A stretch of DNA of 64,000 bases from Odoribacter sp. (GCA_013824715.1 PNOH01000005.1:1-64000), one strand, 5' to 3'; counted from the stretch's first letter, positions 17,759 through 28,648 are shown. Notes: generated from the sequence alone by a model not told the origin. A program made the numbers and translations.

Positions 17759-19015
17759 ATGATATTAGGTTCAGTCATTTTTGTAATAATTTCAAGCATA
17801 GTGGCCTTTTTGGTTATTGTTCTGGTATTGGTTTCGGCCTTGTTATATGCCCGTGCCAAACTCACTGCAGTGGGTCAGGTACAAATCAGCATTAACGATG
17901 AAAAGGAAGTTACTGTTAATCCTGGCAGTTCACTGCTTTCCACCTTATCCGAAAGTGGAATATTTCTTCCTTCTGCCTGTGGTGGCGGAGGTACATGCGC
18001 ACAATGTCGTTGTCAGGTAGTAGAAGGTGGCGGCTCGATTCTTGCCACCGAAACCGATCATTTTACCCGAAAAGAACAACAGGAACACTGGCGGCTTGGT
18101 TGTCAGGTAAAGGTTCGGGAAGACATGAAAATCAAGGTTCCGGAACACATACTTGGCGTAAAAAAATGGGAATGCGAAGTTGTTTCAAACAACAATGTGG
18201 CTACTTATATAAAAGAGTTTGTAGTGAAACTTCCTGAGGGTGAAAGCCTGAATTTCAAATCAGGTGGATACATCCAGATTGATGTGCCGGAAATTACTGT
18301 TGATTTCAAAGATATCATCATTGGCGACGAATACCGCCCGGAATGGGAACGATATGGCATGTTTAAACTTCAGATGAAAAATCCGGAACCAACATTCCGC
18401 GCTTATTCAATGGCCAATCACCCTTCCGAAGGAAATATTATAATGCTTAACATTCGTATTGCAACTCCTCCATTTGACCGGGTTAATGGTGGATTTCAGA
18501 AAATAAATCCCGGAATTTGTTCTTCCTTCGTCTTTTCACGGAACCCTGGTGACAAAGTGACTATTTCAGGCCCCTATGGGGAATTCTTTCTGAAAAAGAA
18601 CGATAACGAAATGATGTTTATTGGCGGTGGCGCCGGTATGGCGCCCATGCGTTCACATCTTTTCCACTTGTTCCATACGGTAAAAGAAACCAAAAAGAAA
18701 ATTTCTTTCTGGTATGGCGCCCGTTCATGGAGGGAAGTATTCTACTACGAAGAATTTACCGACATTCAGAACAGGTTTCCAAATTTCACATTTAACCTTG
18801 CCCTCTCTGATCCTCAGCCCGAAGATAACTGGACCGGCCATAAAGGCTTTATCCATCAGGTAATTTACGATCAGTACCTGAGTAAACATGAGGAACCCGA
18901 AGAAATTGATTATTACCTTTGTGGTCCGCCAATGATGAACAACGCAGTAAACAAGATGTTGTATGATTTAGGAGTACCTGACGAAAACGTCATGTTTGAT
19001 GATTTTGGCGGATAA
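17759..19015 (+). CDS. nqrF: Na+-NQR subunit F (NADH dehydrogenase component)
   Basis: Electron-entry subunit that oxidises NADH. Domain order: N-terminal membrane anchor (residues 1-30), plant-type 2Fe-2S ferredoxin domain with the ligand pattern CGGGGTCAQCRCQV and a fourth Cys further on (RLGCQVK), then FAD domain (AYSMANHPSEG) and NADH domain (MFIGGGAGMAPMRSH, YLCGPPMMN). 418 aa. It completes nqrABCDEF, a full Na+-pumping respiratory complex. Confidence 0.94.
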   Translation: MILGSVIFVIISSIVAFLVIVLVLVSALLYARAKLTAVGQVQISINDEKEVTVNPGSSLLSTLSESGIFLPSACGGGGTCAQCRCQVVEGGGSILATETDHFTRKEQQEHWRLGCQVKVREDMKIKVPEHILGVKKWECEVVSNNNVATYIKEFVVKLPEGESLNFKSGGYIQIDVPEITVDFKDIIIGDEYRPEWERYGMFKLQMKNPEPTFRAYSMANHPSEGNIIMLNIRIATPPFDRVNGGFQKINPGICSSFVFSRNPGDKVTISGPYGEFFLKKNDNEMMFIGGGAGMAPMRSHLFHLFHTVKETKKKISFWYGARSWREVFYYEEFTDIQNRFPNFTFNLALSDPQPEDNWTGHKGFIHQVIYDQYLSKHEEPEEIDYYLCGPPMMNNAVNKMLYDLGVPDENVMFDDFGG

Positions 19016-19024
19016 AACGACAAC

Positions 19025-19831
19025 ATGATTTATCATCGTAAATTCATACATCCGAAATCAAAAACCTGGGTTGTTTTTGTTCATGGAGCCGGAGGCAGCA
19101 ATGTAGTCTGGTTTCGTCAGTTAAAAGAGTTTAAAAAGCATTTTAACGTACTTCTGGTTGACTTGCGTGGCCACGGTAAATCGAAACCCGAAATTCAGGA
19201 AGAAGATTCGGTATATTCATTTAACGAAGTTGCATTAGATGTCATCCGGATTATGGATCATCTGGAAATCAGAAAAGCTCATTTGGTAGGAATTTCATTG
19301 GGCTGTGTGGTTATCCGGGCCATTGATAAAATTGCGCCTGGAAGAGCTGAGTCTATCATTTTGGGAGGTGCAATTATTCAATTCAATAAAACAATCAAAG
19401 TATTAATTGGGATGGCGAAAATCCTGAATTCGGTTTTGCCTTATATGTGGCTCTACAAACTGAATGCCTTAATACTGATGCCATACCGGAAACACCGTGA
19501 ATCGCGTAATATTTTCATTCAGGAAGCTATTAAACTTGGTGAAGATGAGTTTGCAAAATGGATGAAAATGACAAGGGAAATTAAAGCAAACCTGAAAGAT
19601 TTTTTGAGCCGCGAGCCATCGGCTCCTGTTTTATACCTGATGGGCGATGGTGACAATATGTTTTTACCAATGGTAGCCGATCTGGTGAAAAGACAGATTA
19701 ATGCAAGGCTGGAAGTCATCAAAAACAGCGGTCATTGCTGTAACCTCGATCAGGCTAACCTGTTCAACGAGATTTCAATTCATTTTATCAAAAGAAACTC
19801 CGGGAAGAAAGAACTGATTCAGGTGCAGTAG
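19025..19831 (+). CDS. Alpha/beta hydrolase
   Basis: 268-aa cytosolic alpha/beta hydrolase. The oxyanion motif is VHGAGGSNVVW, the nucleophile serine is in LVGISLGCV, the acid probably in LMGDGDNMF and the histidine in SGHCCNLDQ. The substrate cannot be predicted. It starts 9 nt after nqrF and is probably cotranscribed with the nqr operon, although no functional link is known to me. Confidence 0.8.
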   Translation: MIYHRKFIHPKSKTWVVFVHGAGGSNVVWFRQLKEFKKHFNVLLVDLRGHGKSKPEIQEEDSVYSFNEVALDVIRIMDHLEIRKAHLVGISLGCVVIRAIDKIAPGRAESIILGGAIIQFNKTIKVLIGMAKILNSVLPYMWLYKLNALILMPYRKHRESRNIFIQEAIKLGEDEFAKWMKMTREIKANLKDFLSREPSAPVLYLMGDGDNMFLPMVADLVKRQINARLEVIKNSGHCCNLDQANLFNEISIHFIKRNSGKKELIQVQ

Positions 19832-19849
19832 TTTAAACAGTTAAAAAAG

Positions 19850-20101
19850 TCAGCAAAAATACTTCGTTTTGGATTCCTCAAGTGAAAGTTGCTTAAAACG
19901 AAGTTCCTTTCTGGTCTTTGCCTGTTCCATTTTATCGAATGTTTGTGCACAGGTTACGCCATTCGCTTTCATATATTTATTACTACCTATATGAGTATTC
20001 GGAAAGTTTCCTCCCTTTTTAAACAATGTCTGTACTGCAAGCCCTACAAAAGCTAAAGCCATTATTACAACTGACAACAATATGACCTTTACAACTACCA
20101 T
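19850..20101 (-). CDS. Small single-helix membrane protein
   Basis: 83 aa: one N-terminal transmembrane helix (residues 3-26, VVKVILLSVVIMALAFVGLA) and a short polar tail with NTHIGSNKYMKANGVTCAQTFDKMEQ. The pattern F-x(3)-HIG-x-(4)-M-x(2)-NG-x-x-C recurs, as I recall, in small Bacteroidetes proteins found near nqr genes, but I know no function. It converges on the hydrolase gene. An ATG start at 20101 gives the hydrophobic helix directly. Confidence 0.6.
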   Translation of the reverse strand: MVVVKVILLSVVIMALAFVGLAVQTLFKKGGNFPNTHIGSNKYMKANGVTCAQTFDKMEQAKTRKELRFKQLSLEESKTKYFC

Positions 20102-20312
20102 GATGATTTCCCTCTTAGTTAATAATGTACAAAGCTATATTTTAAACTTAAAAGTACGAATTACCTGGTCACTAATTATATTCCCGGCCATTTTGGTGTG
20201 ATATTTTTTAGGTTTGATATTTTGATAGGATTATAGCATTAAAATTATTGATGAAATGTCGGATAATATGTACTTTTAAATCAGCTAAATTCCTTTACTT
20301 AAACATACTATC

Positions 20313-20684
20313 ATGGAAAAACACATTAATGTAGTTGCCGCCCTTCAAATTGGTCTTAGTATTTTCAACTTATTTATTGCTTTTCTGATTTTTACTGTTC
20401 TTAAATTAGTCGGTGGATTTGTAGATGAACCCAATGCAGGAACGATTCTTTCAATAATTGCTGATGTTCTTGCAATCGTTTTCATCCTTATATCTGTGCC
20501 GGGTATATTAGCCGGAATGGGTCTTTACAAAAGGAAGGAATGGGCCCGGATTTTGACACTGATTCTTTCTGTTATTGAAATTTTCAGTTTCCCTTTCGGA
20601 ACAGCCATCGGGATTTATTCCATTTGGGCATTGATTCAACCGGAAACAGTTGCCGCTTTCGGGAATATTCCTCCAGTGAAATAA
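20313..20684 (+). CDS. Small polytopic membrane protein, unknown function
   Basis: 123 aa with three to four hydrophobic helices (IGLSIFNLFIAFLIFTVLKL, ISIIADVLAIVFILISVPGI-like region, ILTLILSVIEIFSF) and the interhelical motif GLYKRKEWARI, which appears in several generic small membrane families. No catalytic residue is visible. It is alone between a divergent gene and a palindromic repeat, with 211 nt of AT-rich sequence before it where I see no clear promoter. Confidence 0.55.
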   Translation: MEKHINVVAALQIGLSIFNLFIAFLIFTVLKLVGGFVDEPNAGTILSIIADVLAIVFILISVPGILAGMGLYKRKEWARILTLILSVIEIFSFPFGTAIGIYSIWALIQPETVAAFGNIPPVK

Positions 20685-20686
20685 AA

Positions 20687-20760
20687 AATTTCGAATAAGA
20701 AATAAGAAACACGAAGTAGCCATTCCTGATTTCATATTTCTCGTTTCTTGTTCGATATTT
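20687..20760. repeat. Dispersed palindromic intergenic repeat, copy 1
   Basis: Arms with TCGAATAAGAAATAAGAAAC and the near-complement GTTTCTTGTTCGA flank a loop carrying CATTCCTGATTTC. A related palindrome with the same AAGAAATAAGAAA arm and the ATTCCTGATTTC core lies at 24219-24297. It could act as a terminator for the 123-aa gene. Confidence 0.65.
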
Positions 20761-20778
20761 TAGTTGCAAAAAAGATAT

Positions 20779-21050
20779 ATGCCTGTAAAATCATACTATG
20801 TGGTTATTGATGGCCGGGTACAGGGCGTTGGGTTCCGATATTTTGCCTTGCACAAAGCCAACGAGTTTCAAATCTTTGGTTGGGCAAGAAATACTCCCGA
20901 CGGAAGAGTTGAAATTGAAGCAGAAGGTGAGCCTCACAAACTGGAAATATTCCTGGACTGGATGAAAATTGGTCCTGCCAGAGCTGTCATCCGTTCATTT
21001 TCGGTTTCAGAAATTGTGCCGCCAAGAAATTTTAACAGTTTTATCATTCG

Positions 21051-21054
<4 letters not shown>
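20779..21054 (+). CDS. Acylphosphatase
   Basis: 91-aa enzyme hydrolysing acyl phosphates. The catalytic arginine is in the signature GRVQGVGFRYFALHKA and the catalytic asparagine in GWARNTPDGRVEIEAEG. I use the ATG at 20779 (MPVKSYYVVIDG); the TTG at 20764 in the track adds five residues that lie against the upstream palindrome. The stop overlaps the next start (ATGA). Confidence 0.9.
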
Positions 21055-22507
<1,453 letters not shown>

Positions 22508-22508
<1 letters not shown>

Positions 22509-22580
22509 CCACAAAGGCTCGAAGACACTATACAAAGATTTATTTTTTGGTGTAACTTGGACACTTTGAGCCTTTGTGGC
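22508..22580. repeat. Palindromic repeat GCCACAAAGGCTC at the decarboxylase 3' end
   Basis: Perfect 13-bp arms GCCACAAAGGCTC (22508-22520) and GAGCCTTTGTGGC (22568-22580), extended inward with imperfect pairing. The left arm begins on the last base of the decarboxylase stop codon. Similar GCCACAAAGGC palindromes are, as I recall, widespread in Bacteroidetes intergenic DNA. It may end the transcript, but there is no T-run. Confidence 0.75.
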
Positions 22581-22700
22581 AGAAAAAGATGTTTGGAAAA
22601 AAAGTACTTATCCTGAAATTTAAGAAGTGTATCTTCTACATTTATTGTTTTAATTGCCTATTTTTACCCTTCAAAACTGAATCATTTTAAAATTAAAATC

Positions 22701-24209
22701 ATGATAAACACGAATGGATTAGAAGTTTGGTTTGCTACGGGTAGCCAGGATTTGTACGGAGAAGGAACCTTGAAACAAGTTGCATCTGACTCTCAGGAAA
22801 TTTGCCGTGGCTTGAATGCCGATGCAAACCTTCCGGTAAAAATAGTTTACAAACCGACCTTGAAAACCCCTGATGCCATTTATCAGTTCTGCCTCGAAGC
22901 CAATTCGGCTCCAAACTGTATCGGGATAATGACCTGGATGCACACGTTTTCGCCAGCTAAAATGTGGATCCGTGGGTTGAGCATTCTCGACCGGCCAATC
23001 CTGCATTTCCACACGCAGTTCAACCGTGATATCCCGTATGCCGATATTGACATGGATTTCATGAACCTGAACCAGTCGGCACACGGTGGACGTGAATATG
23101 GGTTCATCCTTTCACGGATGCGGAAAAACCGCAAAGTGGTGGTTGGTCATTGGCAAGATTCCGAAGTTCAGCGCCGCGTAAATGTCTGGATGCGCGCAGC
23201 AACAGCATGGTCCGACTGGCAGGGAGCTAAATTTGCGCGTTTTGGCGACAACATGCGCGAAGTAGCCGTTACCGAAGGCGATAAAGTTGAAGCCCAACGC
23301 CGCTTTGGGTACGCGGTGAATGGTTATGGCGTTGGCGATTTGGTCAAATACATTGAAGAAGTAAATAATACTGACATAGACGCATTGGTTGAAGAATACG
23401 ATGCTTTATACAACATCGTTCAAATTGCAAAAAAAGGTGGTTCGAAACACGAGAACATCCGGGTTCAGGCCCGAATCGAAATTGGCATGAAAAAATTCCT
23501 GACCGATGGTGATTTTAAAGGATTCACCACAACATTTCAGGATTTGCACGGATTGGCCCAGCTTCCGGGATTGGCTGTTCAGAGGTTGATGGCCGACGGT
23601 TACGGATTTGGAGCTGAAGGCGACTGGAAACATTCGGCTTTGGTACGCGCCATGAAAGTGATGGGCGCCGGTCTTGAAGGCGGATGCTCATTTATGGAAG
23701 ATTACACCTATCATTTCAACCCGAATGGAATGAAAGTTTTAGGCTCGCACATGCTCGAAATTTGTCCGTCAATTAAAACCGGAAAGGCTTCTTTGGAAGT
23801 TCATCATTTAGGAATTGGTGGCAAGGAAGATCCGGCCCGACTTGTATTTAATGTTCCAACAGGTCCGGCAATCAATGCTTCGGTACTCGACATGGGAAAC
23901 CGTTTCCGCCTGTTGGTCAATAATGTGGATTGTGTTGCTCCTGATGCCGATTTCCCCAAATTACCGGTTGCACGTGCTATGTGGGTTCCGCAACCCAACC
24001 TTCCTGACGGAGCTGCTGCATGGATTTTAGCCGGTGGCGCTCACCACACGAGTTTTAGTCAGGCAGTTACGGCTGAATATATGGAAGATTTTGCTGAAAT
24101 GGCCGATGTTGAATTTATGCTGATAGATAACAAAACCACCATTTCAGAATTCAAAAAAGAGCTGAAATGGAATGATGTTTATTACATGCTTTCGAACGGA
24201 CTGAAATAG
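22701..24209 (+). CDS. araA: L-arabinose isomerase
   Basis: Converts L-arabinose to L-ribulose. The 502-aa protein is full length. Metal and catalytic residues sit in the expected contexts: [15 protein letters not shown] (Glu), [12 protein letters not shown] (Glu), [11 protein letters not shown] (His) and [11 protein letters not shown] (His). The N-terminus [21 protein letters not shown] is typical. araB, araD, a transporter and AraR are not adjacent, so the gene is isolated from the rest of the pathway here. The 120 nt before it are AT-rich and hold a palindrome; a promoter could not be assigned. Confidence 0.94.
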   Translation: MINTNGLEVWFATGSQDLYGEGTLKQVASDSQEICRGLNADANLPVKIVYKPTLKTPDAIYQFCLEANSAPNCIGIMTWMHTFSPAKMWIRGLSILDRPILHFHTQFNRDIPYADIDMDFMNLNQSAHGGREYGFILSRMRKNRKVVVGHWQDSEVQRRVNVWMRAATAWSDWQGAKFARFGDNMREVAVTEGDKVEAQRRFGYAVNGYGVGDLVKYIEEVNNTDIDALVEEYDALYNIVQIAKKGGSKHENIRVQARIEIGMKKFLTDGDFKGFTTTFQDLHGLAQLPGLAVQRLMADGYGFGAEGDWKHSALVRAMKVMGAGLEGGCSFMEDYTYHFNPNGMKVLGSHMLEICPSIKTGKASLEVHHLGIGGKEDPARLVFNVPTGPAINASVLDMGNRFRLLVNNVDCVAPDADFPKLPVARAMWVPQPNLPDGAAAWILAGGAHHTSFSQAVTAEYMEDFAEMADVEFMLIDNKTTISEFKKELKWNDVYYMLSNGLK

Positions 24210-24218
24210 GATGAAATA

Positions 24219-24297
24219 TTGAATAAGGAACAAGAAATAAGAAATGAGTAACGGGTTATTCCTGATTTCTGGTTTCTTATTCGATGTTCCTTATTTT
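24219..24297. repeat. Dispersed palindromic intergenic repeat, copy 2
   Basis: Arms AATAAGGAACAAGAAATAAG and, on the other side, TTTCTTATTCGATGTTCCTT are near complements around a core with ATTCCTGATTTC, shared with the copy at 20687-20760. It lies between convergent araA and the GT2 gene, overlapping the latter's last codons, and probably serves as a two-way terminator. Confidence 0.65.
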
Positions 24298-25487
24298 TTT
24301 GATTGTTCCTGAAGTTGCCTGATTGCTTCCGAAAGGTTTTGCCGCTGAAAATGATTTTGGTGAGCCAGATTCAAAAAGCGAAGGATGATAAAAGCATCAA
24401 AAAACTGAAAAAACCTTTTCCGGAAAGATGATACTGAGGAACTGTTTTTGTTTATCTCATCAAGTTTACCCGAAAAATCAATTGTCTGAAGATATTCCTG
24501 AACTGAACCCGGCAATGAAGACATAAACACAGAGTAGTTTTCAGCATCAATACGAAATAGTGAATCGGCCCGGTCAAACAATACTTTCAAAGCGAGGAAA
24601 GCAGAGAAATTATACGTAAGCGCTAAATCTTCTGCATCATTCATCCATTTTGTCATTGAAGCGCCGGTACCAAAGGGTACCCGGTCTGAAATCCTTGCCG
24701 AAGGATAAACAAATGCGTCGTTGATTTCAGTAATCGTTCCAAGTTTTGTTAGTTTATGGAGAAAATAAAAATCTTCACCAGCTTGCCTTCGGTTCATGCC
24801 GCCTTGCTTCACGTAAGCTTCAGCCCTGACTGCAAATGCTGAACCGATGGTATAGATTGAATTCGGGAATCCGGTAAAATCAAGGGCTTTTTTGTAGTAA
24901 TGAAGATAATCTTCATAGAGCTGAATACCTGTTTTCTGCTTCTGATCATCCATTTCTTCAATCCGGTGTTTGAAATTGACGGTTGCAGCAAAACACGATT
25001 TGTTTTTAAAATTCGATTCAATTCTTTGCATATAATTCGACGAAAACAGACAATCAGAATCGGTGGAGATGATGATTCCATTCGGATTACTGACCGAGTT
25101 AAAACGTCTGACAGCCTCGTCCATACCTATTTTGCGCGCCATTCCCGCACCGGCATGTTTTGCATTTACCGATTTTGCATAAATCGGGTGTAAAACCAGG
25201 TTTGGCCGGTCATTTTTCAGTTTCCATACAACCAGTTTTTGAAAAGTATCCGCATTAAACTGTTTGATTTCAGGAGAACTGCTTTCTGAATCATTAACAG
25301 CTACGATAACTTCACAAAAAGAAAGAACCGGGTCACAAGCCCACAATGATTGCAAAGTAGGTATAATCTCAGGTTCATTCAGGCATGGAATCATCACAAT
25401 CATTCCGGGTGATGGCGAAACTTCGTCAGGAATGAAAGCCGGATAAATCACATTGTTTTGAATATAACGGTCGGCAAATGATCCCAT
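24291..25487 (-). CDS. Glycosyltransferase family 2 protein
   Basis: 398 aa with a GT-A fold: MIVMIPCLNEPEIIPTLQSL at the nucleotide-sugar binding start, IISTDSDCLFSSNYMQ with the DxD-type metal site, and GEDFYFLHKLTKLG near the acceptor base. It lies far from the polysaccharide cluster, alone on its strand, and a terminator separates it from the ompH gene. The donor and acceptor are unknown. The C-terminal 130 residues are mostly helical with no recognised domain. Confidence 0.75.
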   Translation of the reverse strand: MGSFADRYIQNNVIYPAFIPDEVSPSPGMIVMIPCLNEPEIIPTLQSLWACDPVLSFCEVIVAVNDSESSSPEIKQFNADTFQKLVVWKLKNDRPNLVLHPIYAKSVNAKHAGAGMARKIGMDEAVRRFNSVSNPNGIIISTDSDCLFSSNYMQRIESNFKNKSCFAATVNFKHRIEEMDDQKQKTGIQLYEDYLHYYKKALDFTGFPNSIYTIGSAFAVRAEAYVKQGGMNRRQAGEDFYFLHKLTKLGTITEINDAFVYPSARISDRVPFGTGASMTKWMNDAEDLALTYNFSAFLALKVLFDRADSLFRIDAENYSVFMSSLPGSVQEYLQTIDFSGKLDEINKNSSSVSSFRKRFFQFFDAFIILRFLNLAHQNHFQRQNLSEAIRQLQEQSKK

Positions 25488-25511
25488 AGCTTTGGTCAGG
25501 TTTTATTAAAC

Positions 25512-25539
25512 AAAAAAATCCGAAATAATCCGGATTTTT
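25512..25539 (-). terminator. Terminator after the Skp/OmpH gene
   Basis: Perfect 9-bp stem (AAAAATCCG / CGGATTTTT) with a 7-to-8-nt loop, followed on the minus strand by seven T residues. It ends the ompH transcript before the GT2 gene. Confidence 0.75.
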
Positions 25540-25560
25540 CAAATGTATGGATAGTTGATA

Positions 25561-26160
25561 CTATTTCAATTTTTCCTTCGAATATCTGGCATTCAGGCCA
25601 GCCAAAATATCTTTGGTTATATTTTGAGTTTCGTCGCCTAATAAAACTTCGGCAGCATTCAGTATATAGCTGTATTTTTTATCCTTGTTGTAAACTTTCA
25701 GATAATTCAAAACACTATCCAAGAGCTGTTTATTGTTATCAGCCTGCATTTGGGCCAGTTTGGCTGATAATTCCTGATCGAGTTTAGTAATTTGCTGTTC
25801 TTCTCCAACCAAACGATCACGTTCCTGCATGGCACGTTCCTGTGTTAAGAATCCGCCACGCTGGACTTTTTCCTGAAAAGCAGCAGCCTGAGATTCAAAG
25901 CGGTTGCGCTTTTCGCCGTATTCTTTGGTAAAAGCTTCCTGTTGTTTGGTAAATCCGTCATGCATTTCCTGCGCAAAGTCGTAATTCACAACCAGAGAGT
26001 CAACCTTAATATAGGCAATTTTTAATTCGGAAGAAGCATCACCTTCAATCGCATTAACTTTCCCTGCACCATTAAATTTATTTCCACTAAAATGCAGTAT
26101 ATAAAGTCCTGCAACTGCAACAAACAAAACAACACTAACTATCAATGATGTATTTTTCAT
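25561..26160 (-). CDS. OmpH/Skp-family periplasmic chaperone
   Basis: 199-aa exported protein with an N-terminal hydrophobic segment (SLIVSVVLFVAVAGLYIL) and a long helical middle (roughly residues 70-150) matching Skp, which holds unfolded outer-membrane proteins. Typical stretches are IAYIKVDSLVVNYDFAQEM near the start of the domain and SYILNAAEVLLGDETQNITKDIL at the end. I use the ATG at 26160 (MKNTSLIV), not the track's 26208, because the former puts the signal segment at the N-terminus. No bamA is adjacent here, unlike in many genomes. Confidence 0.8.
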   Translation of the reverse strand: MKNTSLIVSVVLFVAVAGLYILHFSGNKFNGAGKVNAIEGDASSELKIAYIKVDSLVVNYDFAQEMHDGFTKQQEAFTKEYGEKRNRFESQAAAFQEKVQRGGFLTQERAMQERDRLVGEEQQITKLDQELSAKLAQMQADNNKQLLDSVLNYLKVYNKDKKYSYILNAAEVLLGDETQNITKDILAGLNARYSKEKLK

Positions 26161-26379
26161 ACGCCTCTTTCCAATTAAGTTTTGCCAAAAATAAAAATTT
26201 ATTGTCACTATCCATCCATAAACCAGATTATTTTTCAGAACCTGGGCCGATTCAGTTTTATGCAGAAAAAATGGGATAAAAGCTGCGTAAAATCATAAGT
26301 TCACCTTGATAAACATCATTGATTCCAGGTTATTTTCCGAAGTATTTTTACTTTATTGATTTAAAACTGAAATCGCAAA

Positions 26380-27294
26380 ATGATGTTTAACAGATTACTG
26401 GCAAATGTACTGCCATATATGCCCAAAAAATTGATTTGGGTTTTCTCCAAACGATATATTGCAGGGGAAACTATTGACGACGGTCTTAAGGCTTGCCGTG
26501 AGCTCAATAAACAAGGCATTGAGGTAACTGTTGATTTGCTGGGTGAATTTATTTCCACGATTGAGCAAGCTGAGGAGAACAAAAACAAGTACCTTGAAAT
26601 CATTGAACGGTTTACTTCGGAAGGAATTATTGGCAACTTTTCGCTGAAGCCCACCATGTTTGGGTTACTTATTGACAAAGGAATTTGTTTTTCAAATATG
26701 GAAGAAGTAGTCAAAAAAGCTGTCGAAAAAAAAAGCTTTGTCAGGATCGACATGGAAGATTCTCAGTGTGTTGACCGTGAAATAGAGATATATCGCAAGC
26801 TTCAGCATAAGTATCCGGCAAATGTCGGGTTGGTCATTCAAGCCTATCTGCGGCGTTCAAAAAACGATCTGATAAGCCTGAACAGCATTCATTCAAATGG
26901 CACTCCATTGAATTTCAGACTCTGCAAAGGAATTTACATTGAACCCAAACACATTGCCTTTAATGCTTATGAGGAAGTTCGCGAACATTATCTCGACGAC
27001 CTGAAATACATGTTCGACCATAATATGTATGTGGGAATAGCCACTCACGACAAATTTCTGGTGGATCAGGCTAACGAATTAATCAGGGAAAGAAATTTGG
27101 AGAAAACGAAATACGAATTTCAGATGCTATACGGAGTAACGCCTGAACTCAGGAACAGTATTGTAAAACAAGGATATAAAATGCGCGTGTATGTGCCTTT
27201 CGGGAAAGACTGGTTTGGTTACTCGACCCGCCGGTTAAAGGAAAATCCGAAGATGGCCTCACACATCGTAAAAGCACTTTTTTTTAGGGGTTAA
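26380..27294 (+). CDS. Proline dehydrogenase
   Basis: Monofunctional FAD-dependent proline dehydrogenase (PutA/PRODH barrel, 304 aa), converting proline to pyrroline-5-carboxylate; PruA at 7764 completes the route to glutamate. Visible motifs are VTVDLLGEF, RIDMEDSQ, RLCKGIYIEP, VGIATHDKFL, EFQMLYGV and the substrate-binding GYSTRRLKENPKM, with the two arginines retained. The initiating residue may be the first or second Met. A strong terminator follows. Confidence 0.9.
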   Translation: MMFNRLLANVLPYMPKKLIWVFSKRYIAGETIDDGLKACRELNKQGIEVTVDLLGEFISTIEQAEENKNKYLEIIERFTSEGIIGNFSLKPTMFGLLIDKGICFSNMEEVVKKAVEKKSFVRIDMEDSQCVDREIEIYRKLQHKYPANVGLVIQAYLRRSKNDLISLNSIHSNGTPLNFRLCKGIYIEPKHIAFNAYEEVREHYLDDLKYMFDHNMYVGIATHDKFLVDQANELIRERNLEKTKYEFQMLYGVTPELRNSIVKQGYKMRVYVPFGKDWFGYSTRRLKENPKMASHIVKALFFRG

Positions 27295-27309
27295 TTTTAG
27301 GGGTTTATT

Positions 27310-27345
27310 AAAGGGAGGTTCTGAAAAGACCTCCCTTTTTTTATA
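27310..27345 (+). terminator. Terminator after proline dehydrogenase
   Basis: Perfect 10-bp stem AAAGGGAGGT / ACCTCCCTTT with a 9-nt loop and a T-run on the plus strand, 15 nt beyond the stop codon. Confidence 0.85.
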
Positions 27346-27410
27346 TCGAAAACCGATTCATTATCAAACCAAGAAATCAACTCTATTGCCTTATTTGTTA
27401 ATCTTCATAA

Positions 27411-28361
27411 TCATCCCCACTCAGGAAATTGAGTCTTATTTAGGTCCAGTGTGGCGATTTTTTGCAAATCAGATTTATCTAGCTCAAAATCAAAAATGTC
27501 CAGGTTTTCAATTATGTGTGCTTTTTGGGTACTTCTTGGAATAGCAACAATTCCCCGCTGATGATGCCACCTTAAGCACACCTGAGCAATGCTCTTATTA
27601 TGCTTTTTGCCGATTTCAGCAAGGGTTTGGTTACTAAAAATTCCATTGCGGCCCGCGGCAAAAGGAGACCAGGCTTCCATTTGCACTTTAACTTTCTTCA
27701 AGGCTTCATATAACTTGTGCTCCTGAAAGAAAACATGAGTTTCGATTTGATTGATCGCGGGTTTGATTTTGGCATTTGCCATCAATTCATCAAGTTGATC
27801 AGGTTCAAAATTGCTCACTCCGATGGCTCTGATTTTACCTTTCCCGTAAAGCTCTTCCATCGCCTTCCAGGAACCCTTTACATCTCCCCGGGGCCGGTGG
27901 ATGAGGTATAAATCTAAATACTCCAGACCCAATTTGTTCAAGGTTGTTTCAAAGGCTTTCTTTGCATTTTCATACCCCGAATCGTCAACCCAAAGTTTTG
28001 AGGTTATAAATAGTTCTTCCCTTTTAACGCCACTTTGCTTAATCCCAGCTCCTACAGATTCTTCGTTTCCGTAAACTTTGGCGGTATCAATAAGGCGATA
28101 ACCCACTGAAATTGCATCAGATACACTTCTCTCACAGACAGAGCCATTTAGAGTATTCGTACCAAATCCCAGCATTGGCATTGGGATGCCGTTGTTGAGC
28201 TTAACGGTAGGAATTGAATTTCCCATTTGGCTAACGCTAAGAGAGCCATATACTTTATAACCACTTAAAAATATAGCAGAAACTGCAAATACTGCACTGT
28301 TTTGTAAAAACTCCCGGCGTTTTATGCCTTCGGATTGATTTTTTTTCTCCATTTTATTCAT
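27411..28361 (-). CDS. Tat-exported aldo/keto reductase
   Basis: About 316 aa, an AKR-family (beta/alpha)8 NADPH oxidoreductase. The catalytic tetrad is seen as RLIDTAKVYGNEES (Asp, Tyr), ITSKLWVDD (Lys) and LYLIHRPRGD (His). NADPH-binding IPRSTQKAHIIENL is present. The N-terminus carries a twin-arginine type signal (IKRREFLQNSAVFAVSAIF), so export to the periplasm is likely, unusual for an NADPH enzyme. The start at 28361 (MNKMEKKN) is favoured over 28385; an ATG at 28352 also works. Substrate unknown. Upstream overlap with a small plus-strand ORF is one base pair only. Confidence 0.82.
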   Translation of the reverse strand: MNKMEKKNQSEGIKRREFLQNSAVFAVSAIFLSGYKVYGSLSVSQMGNSIPTVKLNNGIPMPMLGFGTNTLNGSVCERSVSDAISVGYRLIDTAKVYGNEESVGAGIKQSGVKREELFITSKLWVDDSGYENAKKAFETTLNKLGLEYLDLYLIHRPRGDVKGSWKAMEELYGKGKIRAIGVSNFEPDQLDELMANAKIKPAINQIETHVFFQEHKLYEALKKVKVQMEAWSPFAAGRNGIFSNQTLAEIGKKHNKSIAQVCLRWHHQRGIVAIPRSTQKAHIIENLDIFDFELDKSDLQKIATLDLNKTQFPEWG

Positions 28362-28515
28362 GTTTGTTTGGTTCAAATATAGCATTTTTTCGAACGATCT
28401 GGATTGGACGCAAGGGTTTTATGTCAGGATAGATGTTCGTGAAACCCCGGAGCCTTATGCTTCTATGAAAGAACCCAAATATTTCGCAATTCCAGTATTG
28501 AATCATCCTTCCTAA
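28360..28515 (+). other. 51-codon ORF, possible fragment of a lost gene
   Basis: An open frame from an ATG at 28360 to a TAA at 28513 reads FSNDLDWTQGFYVRIDVRET and ends KYFAIPVLNHPS. Its composition is protein-like, mixed aromatic and charged residues, not the low-complexity pattern of a chance frame, but I do not recognise it. It lies in the divergent space between the reductase and the antitoxin and is too short for the ORF track. It may be the C-terminal remnant of a deleted gene or a small protein. Confidence 0.3.
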
Positions 28516-28602
28516 CAAATGGTCTTAAACAAAGTTTTCATACATGGTTTTCTATGCGTTGTCTAAACAAAAAGATCAACACATTTAAGCATTATCATTT
28601 AG

Positions 28603-28629
28603 TTTGTGTGTATATTATCCGTACATTTG
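28603..28629 (+). promoter_or_regulatory. Promoter of the toxin-antitoxin pair
   Basis: TACATTTG at 28622-28629 fits the TANNTTTG -7 box and TTTG occurs at 28603-28606. The 15-nt spacing is shorter than the usual 19-21, so the -33 assignment is weak. The position, 20 nt before the ATG at 28649, supports that start over the upstream alternative in the track. DUF1778-type antitoxins usually autorepress at such sites. Confidence 0.4.
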
Positions 28630-28648
28630 TAAAAATAATATTGCAAGT

